64,000 bases of DNA from Armigeres subalbatus (Eukaryota; Arthropoda; Insecta; Diptera; Culicidae). The notes below the pieces were generated by a model that saw nothing but the letters and a program-made list of their open reading frames with translations, was not told the DNA's origin and made no database searches. Position numbers and translations under genes: made by a program. Below, in pieces: positions 1 to 11,395 of this stretch; within the stretch, counting starts at the first letter, position 1, and each line of letters opens with the position of its first letter. The stretch is from NCBI RefSeq assembly GCF_024139115.2, contig NW_026942613.1:62001-126000 (forward strand), in the 5' to 3' direction.

Positions 1-1338
1 ACTCCCTCATATGCTTCATACTCATTTTCTTCTGGAACACCAGGAATCTCTCCAGCAACTCCACAAGAAGTTCTTCCAGCAGCTGCACCAGCAATTCCCT
101 CTGGAACTCTATCAGGACTTCATCCAGCAGCTTAAACACCAGGAACTTCTTTTGCAACCTTGCTGCGAAATCCTCCAGTAACTCCACCGGAAATTTCTCC
201 AGCAAATCCATTAAGGGTTCCTCCGTTCCTCCATTAGCAACTCTTCCATGAACGCCACAAGAACTCCAGGATCACCATAAGCAACTTCCGCAGGAACCGC
301 TTAATCAGCAGTTTCTCAAGGAGCATTAACAGGAATTCATCCATAAACTCCACTAGCAATTTTATCAGGAACTTTGCCAGAAATGCTTCCTTCCCCGCCA
401 GGAATTCCTCTTCCCAACAGGAACTTCGTCAGTAATTCGTCCAGTAACTCTGGAAGCATTTTTTTTCTCTGGAAGCAGGAACTCCACCTGCAAATCTCTC
501 GGAAATTCCACCAGGAATTCCTCCAGGAACACCACCAAGAATTCCTGCCACAACTCCAGCAGCACCTCCAGAAATTTCTTCATGAACTAAACTAGAATTT
601 CCTCCAGCCGCTCAATCAGCTACTCTTACCAAAACGCCACCGGGAATTCTTTCATTAACTCCACTAGAAACTCCTTCAAGAACTCCACAAGGACTTCCTC
701 CACGAACTCCACCAGAAATTCCTTCAAGAACACCACCAGGAATTCATGCAGGCACAACAACACCCCCACCAGCAATTCCTCCAGCAGCAGGAGGAACTTC
801 CGGAAGAATACCTAGCGGAATTTTCGGGAAAATTCCTGGCGGAGCTTCCGGAGGAATTCCTAAAGAAACTTCCAAAGGAATTTCTGGAGGAGCTTCCAAA
901 GGAATTCTTGGAGGCACATCCAAAGGAATTTCTGGAGGAACTTCCAGAAGAATTCCTGGATGAACTTCCAAAGGAATTACTGTAAGAACTTCCAAAGGAA
1001 TTCCTGGAGGAATTTCCAACGGAATTCCATGAGGAACTTTCAAATGAATTCTTGGAGAAACTTCCGAACTTCATTTGGAAATTCCTCCAGGAATTCCTTT
1101 GGAAGTTCCTCCAGGATTTCCTTTGGAAGTTCCTCCAGGATTTCGTTTTTAAGTTCCTCCAGGAATTCCTTTGGAAGTTCCTCCAGAAATTCCTTTGGAA
1201 GTTCTTCTAGGAATTCCTTTGGAAATTCCTCAAGGAATTCCTTTGGAACTTCCTCCAGGAATTCCTCCGAAATTTCAACCATGAATTTCTCCGGAAGTTT
1301 CTCCAGGAATTTCTCCGGAAGTTCCTCCAAGAATTTCT
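1..1338. repeat. Degenerate left flank of the 24-bp satellite
   Basis: The sequence is built from diverged 12-24-bp units around GGAATTCC, TTCCTCCAGGAA and CTCCAGGAACTCC. No two neighbouring units are identical, unlike the core that follows. Both strands show short open frames only because the period is a multiple of three and stop codons are rare in the motif. I see no gene. Divergence rising away from the core is the usual picture for a satellite edge that is no longer homogenised by unequal exchange. Confidence 0.8.
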
Positions 1339-3750
1339 CCTGAAGTTCCTCCAGGAATTTCTCCAGGAACTCCTCCGGAAGTTCCTCCAGGAACTCCTCC
1401 GGAAGTTCCTCCAGGAACTCCTCCGGAAGTTCCTCCAGGAACTCCTCCGGAAGTTCCTCCAGGAACTCCTCCGGAAGTTCCTCCAGGAACTCCTCCGGAA
1501 GTTCCTCCAGGAACTCCTCCGGAAGTTCCTCCAGGAACTCCTCCGGAAGTTCCTCCAGGAACTCCTCCGGAAGTTCCTCCAGGAATTCCTCCGGAAGTTC
1601 CTCCAGGAATTCCTCCGAAAGCTCCTCCAGGAATTCCTCCGGTAGTTCCTCCAGGAATTCCTCCGGAAGTTTCTCCAGGAATTCCTCCGGAAGTTCCTCC
1701 AGGAACTCCTCCGGAAGTTCCTCCAGGAATTCCTCCGGAAGTTGCTCCAGGAATTCCTCCGGAAGTTCCTCCAGGAACTCCTCCGGAAGTTCCTCCAGGA
1801 ACTCCTCCGGAAGTTCCTCCAGGAACTCCTCCGGAAGTTCCTCCAGGAACTCCTCCGGAAGTTCCTCCAGGAACTCCTCCGGAAGTTCCTCCAGGAACTC
1901 CTCCGGAAGGTCCTCCAGGAACTCCGCCGGAAGTCCCTCCAGGAACTCCTCCGGAAGTTCCTCCAGGAACTCCTCCGGAAGTTCCTCCAGGTATTCCTCC
2001 GGAAGTTCCTCCAGGAATTCCTCCGGAAGTTCCTCCAGGAATTCCTCCGGAAGTTCCTCCAGGAATTCCTCCGGAAGTTCCTCCAGGAATTCCTCCGGAA
2101 GTTCCTCCAGGAATTCCTCCGGAAGTTCCTCCAGGAATTCCTCCGAAAGCTCCTCCAGGAATTCCTCCGGTAGTTCCTCCAGGAATTCCTCCGGAAGTTT
2201 CTCCAGGAATTCCTCCGGAAGTTCCTTCAGGAATTCCTCCGGAAGTTCCTCCAGGAATTCCTCCGGAAGTTCCTCCAGGAATTCCTCCGGAAGTTCCTCC
2301 AGGAATTCCTCCGGAAGTTCCTCCACGAATTCCTCCGGAAGTTCCTCCAGGAATTCCTCCGGAAGTTCCTCCAGGAATTCCTCCGGAAGTTCCTCCAGGA
2401 ATTCCTCCGGAAGTTCCTCCAGGAATTCCTCCGGAAGTTCCTCCAGGAATTCCTCCGGAAGTTCCTCCAGGAATTCCTCCGGAAGTTCCTCCAGCAATTC
2501 CTCCGGAAGTTCCTCCAGGAATTCCTCCGGAAGTTCCTCCAGGAATTCCTCCGGAAGTTCCTCCAGGAATTCCTCCGGAAGTTCCTCCAGGAATTCCTCC
2601 GGAAGTTCCTCCAGGAATTCCTCCGGAAGTTCCTCCAGGAATTCCTCCGGAAGTTCCTCCAGGAATTCCTCCGGAAGTTCCTCCAGGAATTCCTCCGGAA
2701 GTTCCTCCAGGAATTCCTCCGGAAGTTCCTCCAGGAATTCCTCCGGAAGTTCCTCCAGGAACTCCTCCAGGAATTCCTCCGGAAGTTCCTCCAGGAATTC
2801 CTCCGGAAGTTCCTCCAGGAATTCCTCCGGAAGTTCCTCCAGGAATTCCTCCGGAAGTTCCTCTAGAAATTCCTCCGGAAGTTCCTCTAGGAATTCCTCC
2901 GGAAGTTCCTCTAGGAATTCCTCCGGAAGTTCCTCTAGGAATTCCTCCGGAAGTTCCTCTAGGAATTCCTCCGGAAGTTCCTCTAGGAATTCCTCCGGAA
3001 GTTCCTCTAGGAATTCCTCCGGAAGTTCCTCTAGGAATTCCTCCGGAAGTTCCTCTAGGAATTCCTCCGGAAGTTCCTCCAGGAATTCCTCCGGAAGTTC
3101 CTCCAGGAATTCCTCCGGAAGTTCCTCCAGGAATTCCTCCGGAAGTTCCTCCAGGAATTCCTCCGGAAGTTCCTCCAGGAATTCCTCCGGAAGTTCCTCC
3201 AGGAATTCCTCCGGAAGTTCCTCCAGGAATTCCTCCGGAAGTTCCTCCAGGAATTCCTCCGGAAGTTCCTCCAGGAATTCCTCCGGAAGTTCCTCCAGGA
3301 ATTCCTCCGGAAGTTCCTCCAGGAATTCCTCCGGAAGTTCCTCCAGGAATTCCTCCGGAAGTTCCTCCAGGAATTCCTCCGGAAGTTCATCCAGGAATTC
3401 CTCCGGAAGTTCCTCCAGGAATTCCTCCGGAAGTTCCTCCAGGAATTCCTCCGGAAGTTCCTCCAGGAATTCCTCCGGAAGTTCCTCTAGGAATTCCTCC
3501 GGAAGTTCCTCCAGGAATTCCTCCGGAAGTTCCTCCAGGAATCCCTCCGGAAGTTCCTCCAGGAATTCCTCCGGAAGTTCCTCCAAGAATTCCTCCGGAA
3601 GTTCCTCCAGGAATTCCTCCGGAAGTTCCTCCAGGAATTCCTCCGGAAGTTCCTCCAGGAATTCCTCCGGAAGTTCCTCCAGGAATTCCTCCGGAAGTTC
3701 CTCCAGGAATTCCTCCGGAAGTTCCTCCAGGAATTCCTCCGGAAGTTGCT
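1339..3750. repeat. 24-bp satellite core, about 100 units
   Basis: About 2.4 kb of tandem 24-bp units. Each is two related 12-mers, CCTCCAGGAATT and CCTCCGGAAGTT. Most units carry the palindromes GGAATTCC (an EcoRI site) and TCCGGA. One extra 12-bp half unit occurs near 2755-2775. Variant units are clustered: GGAACTCC types at about 1360-1570 and 1770-1990, and CCTCTAGGA types at about 2870-3060. This indicates local amplification. The consensus has no stop codon in any of the six frames. Confidence 0.95.
1608..2228. repeat. 528-bp higher-order duplication inside the satellite
   Basis: Three private variants (CCGAAAGC, CCGGTAGTT, GAAGTTTCTCC) occur in the same order and spacing at about 1608-1700 and again at about 2136-2228. 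The offset is 528 bp, exactly 22 units. This is a segmental duplication within the array, the signature of unequal crossing-over or replication slippage in blocks. Confidence 0.75.
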
Positions 3751-6204
3751 GGAGGAATTTTCGAAGGAATTCCAATAGTAAATCCTAAACAAATTTTCAT
3801 AAAAATTCCTGAAGTTTCGATTGCACTCTTGCAGAAGTTTTCGAAGGAATTCCTGATGGAATTTTTGGAGAAAATCCCGAATAAATTTCTGGAGGAATTC
3901 CCGAAGGAATTCCTGAATTAATGCCCTTGAGAAATTCCTGCGGGAAATCTTTAAAAAATTACATCAGTAATTTCTCCGAGAATCATTCCAAGAATGCCTT
4001 CGAAAATTTCTCCAGGAATTCCTATGGGAATTATTTCAGGATTTCCTATTGGAATACCTCTGAAAATTCTTCCGGAAATTCCTCTAGGGATTCCTCCGAG
4101 ATTTCCTCAGGGAAGGTCTCCAACAATTCTTCTGGGAAGTCATCCAGGATTTCCTTCAGAAAATCGTTCAGCCCCCAGGAATTTCTCCAAGAGGTATTCC
4201 AGGGAGTTCTCCGGGAAATACTCCAGGAATTCCTATCGGAATTCCTCCTGTAATTGCTCCTGGAATTTCTCTAGGAAGTCCTCCGGGAGTTTCTCTGTAA
4301 AGATTTACCTGAGGCACTCCTGGAAGAATTTCCTGAGGACTTCCTGGAGGCATTTCCGAAGTAATCCATGGAGAAATTTTTGGAGGATTCGCGAAAGAAA
4401 TTCTTAGAGGAGTTTGTGAAGCAATTCCTGGAGCAGTTTCGGGAGGAGTTCCTGGAGGGATTTACGAAGAAATTTCTAGAGGACTTCCTTTAGGTCATTC
4501 CGGAGAAATTCCTGGAAGACTTTACGGATGACTTCCTGGAGCAGTAATTGATGGATTTCTTGGAGTAATGTTTGAAGGACCTGTCGGAGGAATTCCCGGA
4601 AGAATTGCTGGAGAACTTCCCGAAGGAAACCCCTAAGGATTTTCCGTGGAAATTCCAGGAGGACTTCTGGAGGAATTTCTGGATTAATTCCCGGCGAAAC
4701 TTTTGAAAGAATTACCGAAAAAATTCCAGGAGGAATTCGCGAGGGAATGCTTGAATTAATTCCCTGCGGAAATTCCTTCAGGCCTTCAAAAATTGCATCA
4801 GGAATTCGTCCGGGAATCCCTCCAAGAATGCCTTCAAAATTTCTTCAGGAATTTTTATGGGAATTTTTTCAGGATTTCCTCTTGGAATTCTTCCGGGATC
4901 TCCTCCAGTAAATCCTGTAGAAAGTTCTCCAAAACTTCCTCAGGAAGTCGGCCAGGAATTTCCCCAGAAAGTCCTCCGGGATTTCCTTCGGCAAGTTCTC
5001 CAGTAATTCTTCCGGGAAGTGTTCCAGAAATTCCTCCGGTCCTTTAGTAATTACTCCAAGAATTCCACCAAAAACTGCTCCGAGAAGTCCTCCAGGAATC
5101 CCTTCGTAAAGTCTTCCAGGTATTTCTCCGGAAATTGCTAAAGGAATTCCTCCAGGAATTTCTCCGTGAATCCCTCCTGGTGGAATTTTTGGAGAAATAT
5201 ATTCTTATATAAATTCTTGGTAGACTTCCCGGAGGAATTCCTGGGGGACTTTCCGGAGGAAATCTTGAACGAACTCATATAGAAATTTCTGGAGGAATTT
5301 TTGAAGACACTCGTGGAGGAATTTCCGGAGGAATTCATAGAGAAATTCCTGTTGGAATTTTTCGAGGAATTCCGGAAGAAATTCCTGGAGGAATTCCCGA
5401 AGGAATTCTTGGTTTAATTCCCGGAGGATTTCTTAAAGGAATTCATGGAGGAATTCACGGAGGACTTCCTGGAAAAGTTTCTGGAGAACTTCCCGGAGAA
5501 ATTTCTGGAGGAATTCTAGAAGGAATTACTGGAGGACTTCCTGGAGGAATTCCTTGAGGACATCATGGAGGAGTTCCTGAAGAACTTCTGGAGAAAATCT
5601 TGTAGAAATTTTCGGAGGAATTCTGGGAATACCTGGAGTAGTTCTGGGAATTCTTGGAAAAATTCAGCGAGGAAATTCCTGGAGTAAAATATGGATGAAT
5701 TTCGGCATGAGTTTGCCATAACTCCCATATGAATTCCTGGAGGAATGTTGTAAAAATATACTGGGAATTCATTACGGTATTCTTGGCATTCCTAGAGGAA
5801 GTATGGGAATTCTCATGGTATTTTGGGAAATTCTGTAGGAATTCTTGGATATTTTGGGAAATCCATGGTGTCACACAGATTTCAGGAGAAATTTTATGAT
5901 TGGTATTCTAAGAATTCTGTGGAAAACATTTGGAAATTTATTCTTTCTTTTTATACAGAAACTTTAAGAAGAATTATCGGAGATATTTATAGAGACATAC
6001 TCGGAAAATTATTTCTAGGATTTCGGGAGAAATTGCGAAGGAAATCGTTAATGAATTGGTGGCTCATTTACCCTTAGAAGATTTTTCAAGGAACCTGTTA
6101 GTGGAATTCACAAAAAATATATGGAGTAGCTTCCAGTTAAAATCCCAATTATGTGCTTATTTTGGAGGGGCTTTCAAGAATTTTCGTAAGAAATTTCAGG
6201 GAAT
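3751..6204. repeat. Degenerate right flank of the satellite
   Basis: About 2.4 kb of diverged GGAATTCC/GGAAATTCCTGGAGGA-like units with rising divergence to the right. Unit orientation changes: CCTCC-rich up to about 4350 and GGAGGAATT-rich from about 4350 to 4760 and again from about 5200 to 5600. The flank therefore contains inverted blocks. No unique coding sequence is visible. The flank resumes after the RTE insertion, at 8060-8290. Confidence 0.75.
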
Positions 6205-8059
6205 CCCTAAGATGTTTCATTTCATTCATTTCATTTATTTAGTCTACATCTATACAGATAACACTGAATCAACAATTTGACGCCACAATACACGGTTCGA
6301 GGCCGCATCTCTCCATCCTCGAATACGCCCCACGCTCGCCAAGTCGTTCTGCACCTGGTCTGCCCATCTCGCTCGCTGCGCTCCACGTCGTCTCGTACCT
6401 GCCGGATCGGAAGCGAACACCATCTTTGCAGGGTTGTTGTCCGGCATTCTTGCAACATGCCCTGCCCATCGTACCCTTCCGGCTTTAGCTACCTTCTGGA
6501 TACTGGGTTCGCCGTAGAGGTGGGCGAGCTCATGGTTCATTCTTCGCCGCCACACACCGTCTTCTTGTACACCGCCAAAGATGGTCCTAAGCACCCGTCT
6601 CTCGAATACTCCGAGTGCTTGCAAGTCCTCCTCGAGCATTGTCCATGTTTCATGTCCGTAGAGGACTACCGATCTTATTAACGTCTTGTACATGACACAT
6701 TTGGTGCGGTGGCGAATCTTTTTCGACCGCAGTTTCTTCTGGAGCCCGTAGTAGGCCCGACTTCCACAGATGATGCGCCTTCGTATTTCACGACTAACGT
6801 TGTTGTCAGCCGTTAGCAAGGATCCGAGGTAGACGAATTCCTCGACCACCTCGAAGGTATCCCCGTCTATCGTAACACTGCTTCCCAGGCGGACCCTGTC
6901 GCGCTCGGTTCCACCCACAAGCATGTACTTTGTCTTTGACGCATTCACCACCAGTCCAACTTTTGTTGCTTCACGTTTCAGGCGGGTGTACAGTTCTGCC
7001 ACCTTTGCAAATGTTCGGCCGACAATGTCCATGTCATCCGCGAAGCAAATAAATTGACTGGATCTGTTGAAAATCGTACCCCGGCTGTTACACCCGGCTC
7101 TCCGCATGACACCTTCTAGCGCAATGTTGAACAACAGGCACGAAAGTCCATCACCTTGTCTTAGTCCCCGGCGCGATTCGAACGAACTGGAGTGTTCGCC
7201 CGAGATCTTCACACAGTTTTGCACACCATCCACCGTTGCTTTGATCAGTCTGGTAAGCTTTCCAGGAAAGCTGTTCTCGTCCATAATTTTCCATAGCTCT
7301 ACGCGGTCTATACTGTCGTATGCCGCCTTGAAATCAACAAACAGATGGTGCGTTGGGACCTGGTATTCACGGCATTTTTGAAGGATTTGCCGTACAGTAA
7401 AGATCTGGTCCGTTGTCGAGCGGCCGTCAACGAAGCCGGCTTGATAACTTCCCACGAACTCGTTCACTAATGGTGACAGACGACGGAAGATGATCTGGGA
7501 TATCACTTTGTAGGCGGCATTAAGGATGGTGATCGCTCGAAAGTTCTCACACTCCAGTTTGTCGCCTTTCTTGTAGATTGGGCATATAACCCCTTTCTTC
7601 CACTCCTCCGGTAGCTGTTCGTTTTCCCAGATTCTGACTATCAGTTTGTGCAGGCAAGTGGCCAGCTTTTCCGGGCCCATCTTGATGAGCTCAGCTCCGA
7701 TACCATCCTTACCAGCTGCTTTATTGGTCTTTAGCTGTTGAATGGCATCCTTAACTTCCCTCAAGGTGGGGGCTGGTTGGCTTCCATCGTCCGCTGAACT
7801 GACGTAGTCATCTCCTCCGCTGCCTTGACTTTCATTACCTGTACTCTCAGCGCCATTCAGATGTTCCTCGTAGTGCTGCTTCCACCTTTCGATCACCACA
7901 CGTTCGTCCGTCAAGATGCTCCCATCCTTATCCCGGCACATTTCGGCTCGCGGCACGAAGCCTTTGCGGGATGCGTTGAGCTTCTGATAGAACTTGCGTG
8001 TATCTTGAGAACGGCACAGCTGTTCCATCTCCTCGCACTCCGCTTCTTCCCTAAGATGT
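6205..8059 (-). mobile_element. RTE-clade LINE copy 1, 5'-truncated, with 11-bp TSD
   Basis: The element body is 6216-8050 and is read on the minus strand. Its 3' tail is an AAATGA-type simple repeat at about 6216-6240, as expected for RTE elements. The 5' end is truncated at about 8050, judged against the longer copy at 46947-50391. The target duplication CCCTAAGATGT flanks it (6205-6215 and 8049-8059), with two bases shared as microhomology at the truncation. It sits inside the degenerate satellite flank, which continues at 8060. Confidence 0.9.
6250..8050 (-). pseudogene. RTE reverse transcriptase (5'-truncated ORF)
   Basis: About 600 residues are open without a stop. The order is: a linker with an N-K-A-A-G-K-D-G motif; RT palm motifs including FVDFKAAYDS and RRGLRQGDGLS; the catalytic FADDMDI near 7030-7050; then the C-terminal region typical of RTE proteins (YGHETWTML, RVRWAGHVARMP). 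The first dozen codons of the open frame (about 8050-8082) are flanking satellite sequence, so the visible ATG is not native. The APE endonuclease half is missing. The frame is otherwise intact and very similar to the 47-kb copy, indicating a fairly recent insertion. Confidence 0.9.
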
Positions 8060-8290
8060 ATTCCCACAAAAATTTTGAGCAAGAAAAATCCAAAATTCCT
8101 ACGATAAATTCAATGATTTTCTCCACGCATTTCAAAAGAATTTCTTATTTCTTTCCTTTGAACATATCCTCCAGGAATTGCAAGAATTCCGCCCGGAACT
8201 TCTTGAGGTTCGTTTCAGAAATGCCAACTAAATTCCCAAATTATTTAGGTTATATTTGAGAATTTCAATACTTTTTAGGAACGACAGTCT
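8060..8290. repeat. Continuation of the degenerate satellite flank
   Basis: AATTCC-rich, CTCCAGGAATT-like diverged units continue after the RTE target duplication and fade out by about 8290. This shows that the RTE landed in pre-existing satellite flank. Confidence 0.65.
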
Positions 8291-10234
8291 AACACATTTT
8301 TACAGGAATTATTTATAGCGGCCATGAAAAAAAAAATGAATTACTATCCGTAACATTGAATGTTAATAATGTTTTCTATAGCAATCTCAAAACCTCATTA
8401 TCTGTATTGACTATAAATACAATTTATAGAATTTCAGAATATTGAGATTGTAATAGGTTAGACAATATTTATGGAGTTGTCCTTCATTAGTCACCCATGC
8501 AAAAATTAGGCGAGAATTCAAACCATTATAACATTATAAATTTGTTCTATTTTAAGATTACCTGCACCCAAGACCCAGCACCGTAGAATGACCGAAGTAT
8601 ATAATTACTAAAGTCGATTGTCCTCACTCATTATAACTCAGAGTCGAATGGTGGCATTCACGGGGATAGTGCAAATTCCAATCAAATAGTTTCAAATCCC
8701 ATTCAAATAATCACATGGCAAATCAAAAATTACTTCAAAGAGAACAAGGCCACCAGTTACCCTTGTAAGCAAACGCGTAGGATTACTAATCCGGAAATGG
8801 CGAGCTTAAGAACATGTTAATGTAATTAAATGCCAATGCCAATAAAAACAGTCTCCTAATATTTCAAAAAAACGTTTATTCTGTGTTTCGAATTAAAATA
8901 TCATAAAAAGTTTATAACATAAGTATCATCTAAACCGCGCATGAGTAGCAAATTGGGCGCGTTTCGAACCATGGCAAAAATCTCGTTTGGTGTAGCAAGG
9001 TCCTTCTCAAAGCGTACATATACATATTTCATTCCTGGGAGGTACATCTCTGGAACCATTCACGAGAATGAAAAATTCCTGAAACTGTTGGATCTCCACT
9101 AATCCGAGTAGAGCAGAAATCATTCCAGAAATGCATTCCATTCTCCCGGTGTGCTTCCAATGTAAAAATCGATGTTATCCAGTGTGTCGTTGACCTATCG
9201 CTGCAATAAGATTTAGATAGTGATCGTGCAGTTTCAGCAGCAGAGCACATAGCTGAAAAATAGAATAACGATACAGTTTCAAGGTGTTGATACTAATAAT
9301 CAATTGATGTAGGTAGATGATAAAGATAACTAATCAAAATTGATGTAGGTAAAGTGCGACTTATACAAACCTGCAATGAGTGTTCCCGCATCTTCGAAAA
9401 TCTCCATCGATTTGTTCATATTTCCGAAATAGCCTCACATTATGAGGATACATTTGTATTTCTTTTTTAAGCTCATCAGCGACTTTTGCACCAGATAGTT
9501 CCGCGTCTCTCACCCGTTGGAAAAGCACCCGCAAGCAACTTGACCTTCTTGCAATTGCACTGGCAGTTTCTCATTTTTTGAAACTTCAATCACTCTGAAC
9601 GACTCTTCCGCCAATTTATCACCTCCTGGTTCAGACCTGAGATTTCACGAAAACGAAGACGGGAATCAATGAAGTCCTGGTATTACGGATCACGATTTCC
9701 TGGTCAAATACAATTGTTAACTCGGAGAAACTTGCTCGTACGGATTTGGTGCCGACGTGCCGACGTAATGTGAACAGGAAACGCATAAACATCAAGCTGT
9801 CATTTTCGGTCATGCTTGTGTGTGTGAGCGCAAAATTGATTTGGCTGCGTTCATATAGAAAATCTCGGATTATCCTAATACTCCGAAATCGGCGTATTAA
9901 GATAAAATCCGGGATTAAATTTGTGTATAATACGGCTTGAAGCTTACTGAAATCGAGGATAATGCTAGATTTGCGTATTATCCTCGTTGGAGCTTACCGC
10001 CATAAGAGTGAATCGCGCACTTTGCTTCCCGTGGATTTGGCCTACTGCATTGATCCTGATGTGTGCGGCATCAATGAGGCTTATCTCATTCACGAATCAC
10101 TACACCGAATGGAGATACACTACATCGATTATTTTCTCGCGGAGATCAGCTGAATCGGAACGTTCACGAATAAAACGACAACAAAAACACGACGAGACTG
10201 ACATCATGAGAGAACGATCGACGTTTTGACATCC
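8291..10234. other. Non-coding stretch with a SINE remnant and a decayed minus-strand ORF
   Basis: Mostly AT-rich sequence without a recognisable gene. At about 8733-8815 there is a fragment (CGTAGGATTACTAATCCGG and GGCGAG) that matches the tRNA-like part of the SINE at 54.68 kb. On the minus strand, short open pieces at 9813-9631 and 9250-9029 flank a possible intron (donor-like GCAG/GTTTGT near 9372, acceptor TTTTTCAG near 9255). I do not recognise the product, and the frame between the pieces is broken. Confidence 0.4.
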
Positions 10235-10532
10235 ATAGACCAGTGCAAGATGACGTAGTTTGACAGTTCACAGAGCTTGTTTACAAGGACTTAGTCTCTG
10301 GAGCAGCTTCCGGAAAAACTGCTTTGCGTTTAATTAAGAATATTGATGTGTTTCGTGATTGATTTATGGTAGGAATTAAAGCATATCACTAGAATATTCG
10401 GATCAAAAAGATTTTGAGCGAAAATTTCGGATTTTTATTTCCGGCTGATCGATTTTAATTCTAACAATCTGTAAACAAGCTCTGTGAACTGTCAAATAAG
10501 TGAGGTTAAGTCAAGATCTTGCATTGGTCTAT
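10235..10532. mobile_element. MITE with ~55-bp terminal inverted repeats
   Basis: The ends are inverted copies of ATAGACCARTGCAAGAT and TTTGACAGTTCACAGAGC, with a 10-nt indel between the arms. The flanking trinucleotide TCC occurs on both sides (10232-10234 and 10533-10535), suggesting a 3-bp target duplication. The 300-bp element has no coding capacity. It lies just upstream of the L1/Tx1-like LINE, possibly within its 5' region. Confidence 0.75.
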
Positions 10533-10621
10533 TCCGTTTCGGCTTTGTCCGTCGTGTCAGTGTCATTTCAACGCCAGGGACCGGGAACGCCACAAGATAA
10601 GTCTCTGCTTTTATTAAGGTG

Positions 10622-11395
10622 ATGGATTTATTAAGCTATAATGTTGCAACGATCAATATCTGCAATATCTCTAATCAAACAAAAATTGATGCGCTGATAT
10701 CTTTCATTTGATGCGCTGAATTGGATGTAATCTTTCTACAAGAAGTACAAAATGACAAATTATCAATACCGGGATTTGAAACAATTTTCAACGTTGATGG
10801 TCACCAACGAGGTACAGCTGTGGTAGTGAGAGATCGATATAATATACATAACGTAGAAAGGAGTTTAGACAATCGCATAACTTCGTTAAGGATAGGACCA
10901 GTTACGTTCATAAACATTTATGCCCCGTCTGGTACTGCTATGCGGAGCGCTAGGGAAGATTTTTTCAATTCATCAGTTGCGCACTATCTTCAACATTCTA
11001 CGCAACATGTAGTGTTAGGTGGCGACTTTAACACTATAATTAATCCAAAAGACTCAACAGGCAGCGGGAATATTAGCCCCATGTGTAAACGTCTCGTCAG
11101 TGCTGCACAGCTAGTGGATTCATGGGAAGTTCTCAATGGGAGCAGGGTGGAATTTTCTTATATTAGACCCAATACTGCTTCACGCCTTGATCGCATACTG
11201 GTTTCGAATGCGATGAGACACCAACTTCATACTGCACATTTTTCTGTTACGGCATTTTCGGACCATAAAGCCTATATACTGAGAATCTCTCTTTCCAATC
11301 TGGGCACCCCAGTAGGGCGTGGTATTTGGCGTCTTCAACCGCACATGCTTGACGAGCAGGATGTGATGAACGAACTAACCAGAAAGTGGACATAC
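10622..11395 (+). pseudogene. LINE APE endonuclease domain
   Basis: The frame starts at ATG 10622 and is broken by one TGA at 10709-10711. It then runs to the nested insertion. Visible APE landmarks are IFLQEVQ, GGDFNT, SRLDRILVS and FSDHKAYILRI, in the order expected for the apurinic endonuclease that nicks target DNA. The last codons before the insertion (KWTY) join in frame to sequence resuming at 14980. Confidence 0.85.

Larger units (their letters stand above)
1040..3775 (-). other. 911-codon repeat ORF, probably not a gene
   Basis: An uninterrupted minus-strand frame encodes about 110 copies of an acidic octapeptide (EELPEEFL), with a short degenerate start and end. It could be read as a coiled-coil or amphipathic repeat protein. 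However, the satellite unit is stop-free in all six frames, and its other frames give equally long runs ([24 protein letters not shown]). Nothing non-repetitive is attached, I see no splice context, and the start codon lies in decayed repeat. I therefore treat the frame as a by-product of repeat periodicity. Transcript or peptide data would be needed to call it a gene. Confidence 0.3.

Noticed and set aside
1040..3775. A 911-codon protein of acidic octapeptide repeats
   Set aside because: The satellite unit is open in all six frames, there is no unique sequence attached, and equally long frames exist in other phases. Kept only as an observation.
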